Source: Isoetes taiwanensis
Taxonomy: Eukaryota; Streptophyta; Lycopodiopsida; Isoetales; Isoetaceae
Direction of reading: 5' to 3'
Assembly: GCA_021234155.1 (NCBI GenBank)
Contig: JAJEKV010000064.1
Coordinates: forward strand, 5,456,001 to 5,520,000
DNA length: 64,000 nt
How positions within the stretch are numbered: the first letter of the stretch is position 1; every line of letters begins with the position of its first letter. The position numbers and the translations under genes were made by a program. Under the pieces are notes generated by a model, which had not been told where the DNA came from, did no database searches, and saw only the letters and a program-made list of their open reading frames with translations. Of this stretch, positions 12,473 through 23,955 are shown piece after piece.

Positions 12473-15400
12473 CTCCAAACTTTGAACCTCCATAACTTGA
12501 GCTACAGAGCTCCAAATCGTCTGAAAATTGTTGCAATAGGACCATTAGATAGCCTAGAATCCATTTATGACCTCAAATTAGGCTAGAAATGTCAAACCCT
12601 AGCTCAAATTAACCAAAATTGCCCAAACCCTTGAATTGTTCTTCCAAACTGTAGTTTGTTTGTAGATAGAAGCCTACCCCATTAGTAGCTCGCAAGTATT
12701 GCTCTCGGCTCGAAGCTGATACCTTACTCCTAGATAGAAGTGCCCAAGAACACCCCTTTGTTATAGTCATCTAGACCTCAAAGATAGCAACCCAAGTCCA
12801 ACTCAGGTTGCAGACATCACCTCTGCTCATGCCAAAGGCATAAACCTTGACCTAATTCTGTGTCCTTCTAATAGAGTTTGACTTATATAGCCGCCACATT
12901 GACACTCCCTATTGCCAGGGTACCTAGAAAGGAGCTAGAGTCTAGAACTGCCCAAGCCGCTCCATGTGTAGAGATTGGACTCCCCCCAAACCAACTTTGT
13001 TAGGACCTTAGGGTATGCCTCAAACATCATGGAGGTTTTGCAAAACAACCCTCATTTCATGCCATACCACACGTCCTAATATCCATAGACTTGTAGATTA
13101 TAGATATGTCTCCAAATCTTGCCGCCGAGCCACCTTGCTTGCTTATAGAGCCCGTATCGTTGTAGGAGAGCCCTTCAAGTAGACCTTAGACTCTAGGAAA
13201 TACGAAGTTGCTTTGCAGGCACGGGCCGAGCCACGTAAGAGCTTGAGGCGCAACTCCTTGAAGACATCAAGGTCCCAACGATGTACGCATGCATAAGGAG
13301 AGGAGACCGAAAAAGGCGCACCCAAGAGAGGGAAGCACAACGACAAACACCTCAACCGACAAACGAGTAGAACAGACACCACCGGCCTATCATCAATCTT
13401 CATCAAATGGGAAGAATAATTGGTAACCAACGGCATCAAGAATTTTCTAGGTGTCAACCTCCCGGCTACCACGACGAGGTCACATCGGAAGAGGATCTCG
13501 ACGCCACCAACTCGACGCCCACGAAGTTTCAAATGGAAGAATGCAAGGCAGCAAAATACAAAAGCGTGAACACGTTAGACATCGATGCCGCGTTAGCATC
13601 ACGAGCTAGGGTCAGAAGGCATAATCTTCCGCCGAGGGAGAAGTCATGGCAACACAGAGCGTATAAAAACCGGAGGGAAGACAACCACGACATTGCAGCC
13701 CAAAGAGCTCAAGCGAATGTCATGCAACGCCAACGAAAAGGAGTAACCAAGCTAGGCAACCACAAAGCACCTAGTAAGGCTGACCAAGATGAGCTTCTAG
13801 CTCCCTTTGCACCAGCAGGAGACCACGAGGGAGGAGACGATATCGGGAACATCTCCAACTTGAAGGCCTATATCAGCATTAGGGGCAAGATCAAGGAGGA
13901 GAATATTCGTCTTGAACAAAGAATTCGGGACCCGTAAACACCTAGAAACCAAAGGAAGGACGACCTTACTACGCCAGCCAAGGAGTGCGAGATTCGAATG
14001 GATAGGACCCAAAGGACCGGAGGAGACGACCTAGCCAGCAGATACAAATCATGCAAAGGCAACCGTAAGGAGCCATGGTAGGGACAATAGAAATGACCAC
14101 ACTTCCGTACATGTGAGAGAGGCACCTCCTAATGAAGCAAAGCCCAAGCAACAGAGTCGACTCGTAAATTCAACTCCGGAGGAATGCCAATGCCCGCCTA
14201 CGACCATGATCTCGAGAGCTTCAAGACATCCAAGAATGCCCAACCGCAACAGCCTAGGTGATCCTACTCAAGCGACCAATGGCACCAAGACATCCAAGAA
14301 CCCCGCAATGACACACCGCATGTAGGGACGCTGAGCGGTCACCGCATTCCTCACGACGAATATACATATTAAGGAGGAGCATCTTTCTCAAGGGATCACA
14401 TCGACAAACACTCTTCAAGAATCGGGCGGACGAGCTCCCGGATCAGACATGAAGCTCAACAATAGTAGCAAAGATCTCAAAGGAATCCCCGGAGTCAACC
14501 CGAACAAAGAAGATGCAAAGAAACCAAAGGGTCAAACGCGATAGGAGGAGGGGAAACCCTAAAGGAGTATAAACATTTAAGTAGATCTTCGTAGTTGTTT
14601 TGAAAAAAGTGGATGAATTAAAATCCCAATGTAAATGCGTATATGTCTATTGTATATCTCGGTGCTCACAGATACGGAGTGGAAAACATGAGTTTAGAGT
14701 CATGTTTTACTGGATTTAGCGCTTAGATCAGAAGCTCCTTCACTTCGACTACCAAAAGAGGAAGCATAGAAGCACAACTATAGCCCAAGATCAAAATGGA
14801 AGAGCAAGTACGAGGGAGAAACGACCGGGAGGCCAAGCAAACCTTCGACTCCAAACACTTCCTAGTGGCCCGGCGTAGAAGACAACTCGGCCCACCCAAT
14901 GTCGAGAATAAGAGATAATACCGGCCATGTCAAGATCATCACACCAGACGGGACATCGTCCAGACGCAACACTACATCTTGTGGCAGCAGAACACTTGAC
15001 TAACTTATGACACGAAAGGGCCTCAACAATAGAAGGAGGAACGCCTCACATCAACGAGCCAACTAAGAAGACAACATCTCGACGACCATAATTCCACCTT
15101 TGTGGTAATATAGGGGAATGCGCTTATGACACGGGGATTAGATGGAGATGCACTTACGAAAGGCACCGCGATGAGGAGATATGCCTTCAAGAACTAGGTG
15201 ATGGCTTCGCCGTACTCCTACCAAGAATTAGAAGAGAAGAAGCCGATCATATCTCCGACATGTGGCACGCCAAACGCCCAAGGTAGAAGCATTCGACACC
15301 TTAACGACAAGGATAGCAACTAAAGCACCTTCGGCAAAAAGAGAGTTCAAGATAATAGCCGCTATTCAACGACAAGAGCATATCTAAGGCGTGTACTTCT

Positions 15401-17940
15401 TCAACTCAAGGATCAAGCCGCTAGAGATATAAGGATCCATCATCCCGACAACATCGCCAAAGGAGAAGAGCCATGAAGCTTTACTTGCTAGAGAGGCCGA
15501 CATGCATAGAGAGACAAAGGTCGAACTGAAAGTCGGAGAAGTGCTAGCAACCGACTTCTTCCACGAAGCTCCCTAGAGGCAAATGAGGATCAAAACCGAC
15601 GAAAGCACAATCAAAGTCACCCGAGGGTACCTCAAGACAAGAAGACGCATAGCATGGCGGAACGTGACAATGTCCAAGCCATGTGATCGAGGGGAGCAAA
15701 CAAGGAAGATTAGAAGCTCGATGGAGAAGCATCTAGGCGAGGGCGAGCCGATGACTTGCACACGGACTTGCATGCAACTTGGTGAACCAAGGATGGACGA
15801 TTCAAAGAACAACCAAGTAGAAGAGAACAACCCGTGAGGAGTATAGCCAAAGGAATCGCAAGACACGACCTCAAGAGACGCCTCCAAATAGTTTCAAGTA
15901 TCAAAGGGAGGAACAATTACCGCCCAAAAACAGATCGTGAAGCGGGCAAACGTCGAAGCATCAACGACCACCACACACCTTTAATTAGAAAGTGATGCAA
16001 AGCGTGTTGTGCCATAGCCGACAAACATCTGAGGGCCCGGACATATCAACAAATTACCCCCTGAGTACGAAAGCCAACGTACAAATAGGAGGATATAGAT
16101 CGTCAACACCATTGCACCCGGAGGAACACCGATGACATCACCAAGGAGTAGGTGTGCAACTTGAAGGGAGGCACAAGGGAGACCTAATGGCTCTAGTGGT
16201 AATTGTAATTAGGTAAGCTATATGTTTTGCATGTATAGTTCCCTTTGTTATTCCTTCCTTCCCATAGCGCAATGCATCAAAGGAAGAGATGTCGGCAATT
16301 GCGGGGCGACAAAGAGGACTCAACGTATGAGACATCGATGGAGTCAAGAAACAATATCGGATCTGAGAGTCGCCCTTTAGCTGCCAAGACAAAGAGTTCA
16401 AGATGAAAGATCTTTTTCAACTACCCATCTTCGTGCTTTTGAAAAGCGGCATGGAAGATTCAAGTGATCAACTACACCATCAGGCCACCAAAGAATGAGA
16501 GCCTTCTAACGAACAAAGTCAACCTCTACATCAAAGAGGAGCCACCGTCAAGGAGACCAAGTATCGAAATTACTCGGAAGAACGCTACCTTGCTACTTCA
16601 AGCAGTAACGAAGTGGATGAGCTTCTAGCAAGCTCAAGGATCTAAGGCCATGGGGCCTAGTAGGTTAATGTATGGACTAACATCCATATTGGGATTAAAA
16701 GGCATTTCCGTGATATTCCGCTAAAGGATTGCCCCAATATTGAGCTAAGCGTCAAGGATTGGGAAGGAAATGCATAGGAGTAACTATAATTATACACGAT
16801 TGTTAACGCACATCCAACGTATTGAAACCACTTGGTGAGATTGATCTCCTCGCTAAGAAGGAATCATTACTAGGATAATTGTTAACCATGTATAAATCTA
16901 GTACCTCCAAGAATAATCCAACCGAAAAGAAAAGAAGTAATCTAACAAGTCCGCCAACTTGTTACGATGACATCAATTCGATTGGTAGGAATATTCCAAG
17001 AGCTAAATAACTAAGAAAGGGGAATCTCTAGAATATAAAAGAATAATACATGCAAGGTACATCTAAAATAAGAATTATAGTAATCAAATAGTCTTTTTGA
17101 GACAAAAGGAATTGTCATGATGACAAAACCTTGTGGTTTAGAATCGCTTCTAACTAAGTAAGTAACCCATAGCTATATTGAAATAAATGATAACATAATA
17201 TGTGCATCCATCTTAGATGGTTATATATGTTAGCTAAGGCTAGTAAATTAATGTGCTAAGTAAGAAGCATATAACCTCTTAAGGGAGAGAATAGATATGA
17301 TGTTGTGTACAACGCATTGAAGGGGTGCGGAGACCATTTTCTTTTTGAAGAAAGTGGGAGGGCTCAATCTTATGATTGAACGTGCTTGCATCGAATTGAT
17401 TGACCCAGAATAGAGTTCACTCCGCAAATGGCGGCTTAATAGAGCGCAAGATAGATAGATAGATAGCTCGAGGGTCTTCAACGTGCGAGACTGACGCAGT
17501 AGCTATCTACACCAATGAAGTGGAGCAAAAACTATGGGAGCAATGCAACGACCAAGTCATCTCCAAATTACTCGACGCCGGCTCAATGGGTGGATGCATT
17601 CTAGCCTAGGTAAGGCGTACGCATGCATTATAAGCTTTAATGTGTCTTATAAATAAGTTAAATATAGATCCTAATAATTGCATGGAATTACTGTACGTAT
17701 ATGTATCATACGGAAATAAGTTAAATAACAACGATAATGTGAGGTAGCATGTTAATTAATCCTTCGCAAGGATGCAATTCCTTCCAAGGATAGCCATATG
17801 ACCTTGGGGTCCTTATAAATATAGATAGAAAATAGAATTCAAATATACTTAAGTGCATCTTAGGGATATACTTCCAAGGGTAATGCAGGACCCAAGGAAG
17901 AGAATAAGAAGCACATCTAATTCTTGTGTATGATAATTAA
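12473..17940. other. Interior of the LARD, no recognisable protein
   Basis: About 5.5 kb without a gag, protease, reverse transcriptase or integrase motif. The longest plus frame (13407-13937, 176 codons) is rich in Lys, Arg, Glu and Asp and could be a relic of a gag-like protein, but I see no zinc knuckle or conserved block. Overlapping frames on the other strand are equally long. A short GATA run lies at about 17450. Confidence 0.6.
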
Positions 17941-17949
17941 AACCTTGTC

Positions 17950-19230
17950 TATGTAACAATAGGTCTAAAATCGGGGTTATTGTTCAAATAATCGCGATCT
18001 AAAAGTCGTTAAATATTGCAAAGCTTAGAGTAAATATAATTGTACCATCTAAGTAATGTATCCTGGTGTACTATGATAATGTTAATTCATAAATATTACC
18101 TTAGGGTAATTATGTTAATCACATGCATTAAAGGAGCCAAAGAAAAATCGGCTCGGGCATGTCGCTTTGTGTGTAGATTAAATGCTTGTATAGTTAAGAT
18201 TAATCTACGCATGCAACCTATGCTAGGTAGGGGTTGCATGCGTTGTTACCGATGATGAGACCACTACAGTGATCTCTAGGGCGTGGTGTAATGTCAATGT
18301 AGGCATGACCGCGTTTCCGCTTGGACGAGTGGAAGGTAGATTAGAAAGTCTACTGGTCCCACCCGCGAGTAGACGACCTCGAGAGAAAGGAGGTCATTCA
18401 GAATGCATTGATAGGAAAGGCACCTTTAGCCCCATATATGCTTTGATAGGAGGAAGCTATCCTTCACGCCCCACGCCGAAGGATATCCTCCACGCCGGGC
18501 AACTAGAGGTGTAGGCATGAGCGCATATAGGCATATAGGCCGCCTCCACGCCATAATGGAAGATTCACCCTCTTCCTAACGGAGATTTAGCCATGCATCC
18601 ATGTAGATAGGTGGGGTGGTCACCATATAACCAAAATTTTATTAATAATTAAAATAGTAATAACGTGGGTCGACCTGCAGGCCAAAAGAGCTCCGAGGGC
18701 AAGGAGGTCGAAGACGAAAACTTGCAAACACAAATTTAGTCATAATGTGTTGCAAGGGATGAAGAGTACCTTAGAAGTGTAAATTTTGTATGAAATTGAT
18801 AAACTTTGATAAACTTAAATGTTGTGTTAAGTAAGGTTAATAATTACCTTGCGTAGATTAAGTTATGAAGTGATAAGTTAATTGGGTAATGAAATAGTAC
18901 AAAGAATGTCTTAAACATTACCTTAGAGTAATTCTAATAATTAAGATAGTAAGTATGTAATTATAGATATTGTAAAATTAATGCAGGATTTTAAGGTGCG
19001 AGGACTTGCAACACAAATTTTGTTTGAATGTGTTGCAAGGAATGAAGAGTACCTTAAATAATAATTGTATATGAAAGTGTTAAATTGTGATAAACTAAAT
19101 GTTATAATAACGAGGACTAATAAGTACCCCGCTTAATAGAAGTTACTTAATTGACAAGTTATTTGATAATGTAATGGCGTAATAATAATTTAAAAATATT
19201 ACCTTAAGGTAATCTTAATAAATGTGTAAG
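17950..19230 (+). repeat. Degenerate repeat units, about 285 bp
   Basis: Two diverged copies (about 18715-18970 and 19003-19230) share, in order, a CTTGCAA-CACAAATTT segment, GTGTTGCAAGG-ATGAAGAGTACCTTA, a GATAAACT-AAATGTT segment, and ATTACCTTA-GGTAAT. A third partial copy, with the ATTACCTTAGGGTAAT end, lies near 18090-18110. This is an old tandem expansion in the 3' half of the LARD. Confidence 0.65.
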
Positions 19231-19323
19231 TATAATAGTAGTATATCGTATGCATCGTGGTTGATTGCGGGTTAGGAAGATTCCAAGGTGGGGACCCCCG
19301 ATGTCGCTGACAAAGATCATTTC

Positions 19324-19334
19324 AAGGTGGAGAA
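19324..19334 (+). other. Polypurine tract
   Basis: AAGGTGGAGAA, all purine except one T, lies directly against the TG of the right LTR. This is the position of the plus-strand primer of LTR elements. Confidence 0.7.
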
Positions 19335-20946
19335 TGTGGCGTTCCAAACACGAAGATACGGTCTCGGGACGATAATCGTCTTGTCTTAATCGCCGCATTA
19401 CCCACCCAACCGACGCGGTAATCTGCGCCGACGTGTAGCCAGTGAGTAGCCCTAGGGGCAACTTGCTAGGTATGTGCATTTCTTATTAATGTGCACATGC
19501 ACATTTATTAAGGTGCACACATTTCCATGTGGGCACATTTAGGTGCACACATTTCCATGTAGGCACATTTGGCCACCTAGCCATTAAAGGCAAGTGGGCC
19601 CATTTCCAATTATCCCACATGCCTAAAGGGATAATTGGAAACCCTAAGCCCCAACCCTTGCCTATTTAAGTAGAAGAACCCTAACTTGCCCATTTTCGTT
19701 CCTAGGGTTTTAGAGCTCGCTTTGGCTGCTCTAGGAGTCAAAACCGCCTCCCGGACTGCCCCAGAGAATGGCACCATTAGTTTCCCTTGATTCGAAAGCA
19801 GTTCAAGGGATGGTCGAACTCGGTCCGAGGAGCAACTCTTGGATCAGGTATGTAGTCGATTTAATGGTCTAAACCGTTTTCCAGTCATTGTATCAGTAGG
19901 TTTAGCCTATTAAATCGCCTTTAGCAGCTATCTAGATCTCTAGATGAGTAGATACTAGACTCTAACTAAAGAACCTAACTCTATGATATAGATTAGATCT
20001 ATGTTCTTTAGTTCTTCTGTGATGTATATGGATGATGTATCTCTGTGAACTCCTTGTATTGGGAAGGGGGGTAGAGACTTCAAGCTTGGTAGTAGATGCT
20101 CCTAGATTAGCCTCTCTAGCACACCATAGATTCGCCTTTAGGCACAAGAGCCACACACGGTTGTGGGTGAAGGGGCCGACCGGGCTTATAAGGAGGTTCG
20201 TGTTCTGACTCTTGAACGATCCCTATGGTGTGTTAGTGCTACCGGGGATCATTGTGACTAGGTCCAATGGCTTGCCACTGCGTGTGGGCAAGGCATGGGC
20301 TCGACACTCGTGAGGTGGTGGATATGACCTTCCATTGAGTTCAAGTCGAATACGGGCAGTGGCCCTCTAGTCACCTTGAGTCAGCATGTAGATCTGAGGG
20401 AGTGATCCCTACCGCCCCATCGAACCGGGGAGATGAAACCCGTGAATAGCCCTTTTGGCTATGCATCCCATGGGCTACTGCCGAGTCCCAACACTTTTCA
20501 GCCTACTCGCAAAAGTGTGCACGGGAGGGGCGGATGGAGTGGACAACCCTATGCCATGTTCTTATGCCGCCCAAATCCATTGCCATGAATTCTGCGCCCA
20601 ATGAACTCAACGGAGACCCAAGCCGTCAGTCATCCCTTTGAGTCTGAGCCTTGGGTAGGATTCCCTATGTGATGTGCTGATCTTTGTCTATGCAGATATG
20701 TGGAGGACCATCCTTCGTGATGGTCATATGATGTTGATGTATGTACTACTGACATGTATGTTCACGCTTCCGCAGCTAGGTAGGCCCTGAGGGAGACAGG
20801 GTAAAGGACCCCTTCATTCTTCCCACTGGAACTCTTCAAGGTTGCAGTGATACGTGGAGGGCCCTATATTAGCATGGAGCTGGTATGGGGGATGAACTCC
20901 TGTTTGTATACGGTGAGTGCACCGTATATGAGTAGGGGACGTCACA
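19335..20946 (+). repeat. 3' LTR
   Basis: Starts TGTGGCGTTCCA and ends GACGTCACA. It has the same TATTTAAG box, at 19663-19670. It matches the 5' LTR throughout, with scattered substitutions and single-base indels. It is followed by GGCAG, the right copy of the target duplication. Confidence 0.9.
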
Positions 20947-21139
20947 GGCAGTATTAGGCTTGGATTCAATTTCCAATTAGAAAAGCATGTACTGGACAAA
21001 ATATTAGTCGAAGTTATATTCAATACAATATAATAACAAATGAAATTTGAGTTGGTTATATTCGAGAAGTTAATAATAATATTGTTTAGCAAGTTGCAAA
21101 TGATGTGTTTGTTTATGAGTGGTTTTGCTTTCTACATTG

Positions 21140-22449
21140 TTAGATTTTGTTTCTCTTTTTGAGAAACCAATACTTTTTTGTTTTGGATGGGTTGGCTAGT
21201 AAATTGTTGTAGCCCGTAGTGGTGGTTTCTTGTTGTTGGATTATTTCTTTTTCTAATTGGTTTGCTTTTTGTTTGTTGGTGGTTGTGTGAAGGAGTTGAA
21301 TCTCGAAATGATCATGGAATGGTTTGTAGGTGGCAATATCTTGGGACATCTTTTTGTTCGGCGTTGTTTGATGACGACGTAATCGTGCCTTGACGTTTGT
21401 AGTTTGGCCTATATAGGTTTTGTCGTTTTGTTTGCACCGGATCGAGTATATCGTTATTAACTTGCCTGTTCTCGAGAAAGAAACATTTCAATGATTTGAT
21501 GTTTCTAATAATTGTTTATTGTAATAGCACTTGCTTTTAATTGTTTATTTCAAATATTGTTATTGTTTTTGTTGTTGATTGTCAAAATTGTTTTCCGTTC
21601 ATGATATAAAACTCAAACTTGTCAAAAGTTTAGGAAAAATAAGAAAGTGATGATGTTTATTTACTTTTTATTGGCGGGTCCGGATAAAAATCTATATTTC
21701 CAAAGAGCTCGACCGCCAGGGTTTTGTCAATTGTGTAAGTTACTTTTTCAATCGTTAGTGGATGACTGTCTGATGAATGGGTGTGGTCGTATAGGGACAT
21801 CAGTTTTTGCATCATGGTCTGTGCCGTTTTCTTGGATAGAGATGTTAGAGCATCAATGGAGACGTTGTATCCGTAGTGTAATATGCTCGCCTGGTATGGA
21901 TTTATTGATGTGGAGGTGGTTGAGTTGCAGGCTGTCGCTAGCGCCAGTGCGCCTTGTGATTTGGTAAGGGTCGAGTAGTCAAGGTCGGCGTTTCTTTGGC
22001 GAAGTATATGCTTGAGTAGACCTGCACGAGTTATAGATCCTGGTTAGTTCAATATTACACACGTGGAAGTTAAGTTGTTTGAGTGCAAAAAACCTTCAGC
22101 AGGGGGTTCTTTGTGTTGCTCCTCGAACTTGATTTTTTCATCTTTTGCCTTGTTTCTAAATTCGTCTAGTTCCTCCTGTGTTTGCCATCCGTGAACGTAA
22201 TCTCGCGGTTCTACTCCGCATAGGTTCATGTATCTCATCGTTGAACTCGTCAAGGTCAAGGTTGTTGATTTTGACGTGGATGATTTCTTTTTTTTGGCGA
22301 CTTCTTCTTTCTTGATTTCGTCAAAAAAAACTTTCCAGACCTGCGCAAGAGGAGTTGTTATTGTCTTGAATGATTGTTGGTGTATTGGGGTTATGTTGGC
22401 TTACCTCGCTTGTTTGTGCTCGCTTCTTGTTTCTAGTTTGGTGATCCAT
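21140..22449 (-). CDS. Four-exon gene with C-terminal GIY-YIG nuclease domain
   Basis: I assembled this model by hand. The exons are 22449-22405, 22340-22094, 22021-21665 and 21465-21140, all with GT-AG introns. Donors are GTAAGC, GTTTTT and GTAAAT; intron phases are 0, 1 and 1, and every junction keeps the frame. The protein is 324 residues and starts MDHQTRNKKRAQTSE. A Lys-rich stretch follows at about 22-40. Residues 98-216 are an unrecognised domain. Residues 217-324 are GIY-YIG-like: TIY (221-223, in place of GIY), TYIGQT (233-238), Arg244 and His248 in RLRRH, Glu288 in LEKEII, and a later GYN. This fold makes nicks or double-strand breaks in group I intron endonucleases, UvrC, SLX1 and Penelope-like retroelements. 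The gene lies 82 bases downstream of the Helitron helicase stop, same strand. It could be Helitron cargo, a resident accessory gene, or an unrelated neighbour. Confidence 0.8.
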
Positions 22450-22491
22450 GTTGATGCTGTCACCTGCATGCATATTGTTAGACAATTGAAG

Positions 22492-22498
22492 TTTTATA
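22492..22498 (-). promoter_or_regulatory. TATA box of the GIY-YIG gene
   Basis: Reading the minus strand, CACTATAAAACTTC places a TATAAAA 43 bases before the ATG at 22449. It lies just after the stop of the Helitron helicase frame, so the nuclease gene seems able to make its own transcript. Confidence 0.5.
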
Positions 22499-22530
22499 GT
22501 GTGCTGCAACTTTTTTTGTTGTTTTGATTA

Positions 22531-23955
22531 CTATATCAGTGTCTTGTTGGGTTGGAAGTCATGTATAGTGATGGGTTTGACTATTCTCAGTTGAGAACGC
22601 TTCTTGACTCTTGATAGCATGACGTAGAGAAGGCCTGGTGAGAAGGCTTTTCTCACTACAATTATAGCATTGCCATCTATTGTGCCACCTTGTGACTTGT
22701 GGGCAGTCATCGCGTAACACAAGGCCAATGGGAAGGTTTTTTTGTAATAATATTGTCCATTGTGGTACTTGTGTTCAACCTTTGTCCTCCTTAGTTCGAC
22801 GTATTGCAAGCTATCATTGACATGGCATATTATTGATTTAACTTTGCTTGTGTTTGCGTGGACGTCGATGTATGCAACTATGCCAGTTGTTCCATTTGCT
22901 AGTGACGATGAAATGTCAATGTTTGATGTTATCATCACCTTGCAACCCACTGCAATGCAAGGTAGTTCTTGGAATGTTGGTTCTGCAAGCCATGCTTCCA
23001 ACCCATTGATTCCTGTTGCATTTGTTTCTATCTCAACTGGAATGATTTGAATTGGTTGAAATAATTTGTGCATGGTGTAGTTGTTGAAGAAGTTGACATC
23101 TTCATGGTGGGTACATAGGACAATGGTGTTTTGGTCGATGCATGTTAGAGCAGCATTTTGTTCAACAATTGTGTCTTTTAGGGTGTCGAGGAGTTCTTTC
23201 TCGGTTGGATGTCTGAATCTTATGATGTTTAAAAATTCAGAATATTCGATGTCATTTGAGTGCCGTATTGATGTTTGGAGATGGTATTTCTTTGCTTGTT
23301 GGAAGTGTAAGGAGTTTGACAATGGGCAAGTAGCACAAGTAGAATTCTTTTGTTTTTTATGACGACAAATTGGTGGCAATTGGGCGTGGTCTCCAACTAG
23401 TATGATGCACCTGGTAGCAATTATTTCTTGTATGGGGGTGCGTGTAACCTCAGAGACTTGTCGAAGTATCATGTTTAATGTAATGGTGGTTAGCATGGAC
23501 ATTTCATCAACTATTAGTGCATCAAAAGTGTTTATTTGTTGGTATCTTATGTCTGTTCTTTGTATGGTGTGGGGCCACTGGTTCCTTGTGGGGATTGCGA
23601 ATTGATGATGTACTGTCACTGCCTGTCTTGATATTCTGCAGGCTGCTATGCCAGTAGTTGCAGTGACAATGGGTCGTTTCCCTATTTGAATGTAGTGTCG
23701 TAGCAAGTGTTTGATCAAAAATGTTTTGCCTGAGCCTGGTGCTCCTGATAGAACGTGGATGCCTGTAGGAACATTGCATAATACTGAGAACACGATTTCT
23801 TGTTCGGATGTTAATGTGCTGTTATGTATCTCTGAGAAGTTGTCTTTGAAGTAAGTTTGAGGTAAGTTGTCTTGTTCTTCTATGTTGGGTGACGTCGTTG
23901 TGTGGTCTAGCAATGGATTTAGCCTTTGCAAGATGCCATTCAAAATCTGTGTTTG
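22531..23955 (-). CDS. Helitron Pif1-type helicase part
   Basis: This is the C-terminal half of the Helitron transposase, a superfamily 1 DNA helicase of the Pif1 group that unwinds the donor strand during rolling-circle transposition. In order: Walker A GAPGSGKT, Walker B LIVDEMSM, GDHAQLPPI (motif III), TAHKSQGGT (motif V), and YVMLSRV (motif VI) before the C-terminus. All key residues are present. It is in the same frame as the Rep part and separated from it only by a TAG at 23958-23956. No ATG lies at its beginning, so on its own it would need read-through, or it is dead downstream of the stop. Confidence 0.9.
   Translation of the reverse strand, partial: QTQILNGILQRLNPLLDHTTTSPNIEEQDNLPQTYFKDNFSEIHNSTLTSEQEIVFSVLCNVPTGIHVLSGAPGSGKTFLIKHLLRHYIQIGKRPIVTATTGIAACRISRQAVTVHHQFAIPTRNQWPHTIQRTDIRYQQINTFDALIVDEMSMLTTITLNMILRQVSEVTRTPIQEIIATRCIILVGDHAQLPPICRHKKQKNSTCATCPLSNSLHFQQAKKYHLQTSIRHSNDIEYSEFLNIIRFRHPTEKELLDTLKDTIVEQNAALTCIDQNTIVLCTHHEDVNFFNNYTMHKLFQPIQIIPVEIETNATGINGLEAWLAEPTFQELPCIAVGCKVMITSNIDISSSLANGTTGIVAYIDVHANTSKVKSIICHVNDSLQYVELRRTKVEHKYHNGQYYYKKTFPLALCYAMTAHKSQGGTIDGNAIIVVRKAFSPGLLYVMLSRVKKRSQLRIVKPITIHDFQPNKTLI

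Larger units (their letters stand above)
8956..20946 (+). mobile_element. LARD-like LTR retrotransposon, 11,991 bp, non-autonomous
   Basis: The element has two LTRs of 1607 and 1612 bases that begin TGTG(A/G)CGTTCCA and end in CACA. It also has a GGCAG target duplication, a primer-binding site directly after the left LTR, and a purine tract directly before the right LTR. The 8.8-kb interior has no reverse transcriptase, RNase H, integrase or gag motif in any frame that I can find, although long transcription-competent LTRs are kept. That is the definition of a large retrotransposon derivative (LARD), which would rely on proteins of an autonomous relative. The LTRs are very similar but differ by many single-base changes and indels, so insertion is not very recent. 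Orientation is taken from the primer site. Confidence 0.9.

Noticed and set aside
13143-15916. Several overlapping open frames of 100-176 codons on both strands in the LARD
   Set aside because: No domain, similar length on opposite strands, and basic/acidic composition that follows base composition. Not called as genes.
21140-21465. GIY-YIG exon as a group I intron homing endonuclease or Penelope-like element
   Set aside because: No group I intron core or organellar sequence is seen, and no reverse transcriptase lies next to it. Spliceosomal introns in phase argue for a nuclear gene, though distant descent from such elements remains possible.
23937-23943. A separate start codon for the helicase part
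   Set aside because: The nearest codon after the TAG is TTG, not ATG. The helicase is better seen as the continuation of Rep after a stop.
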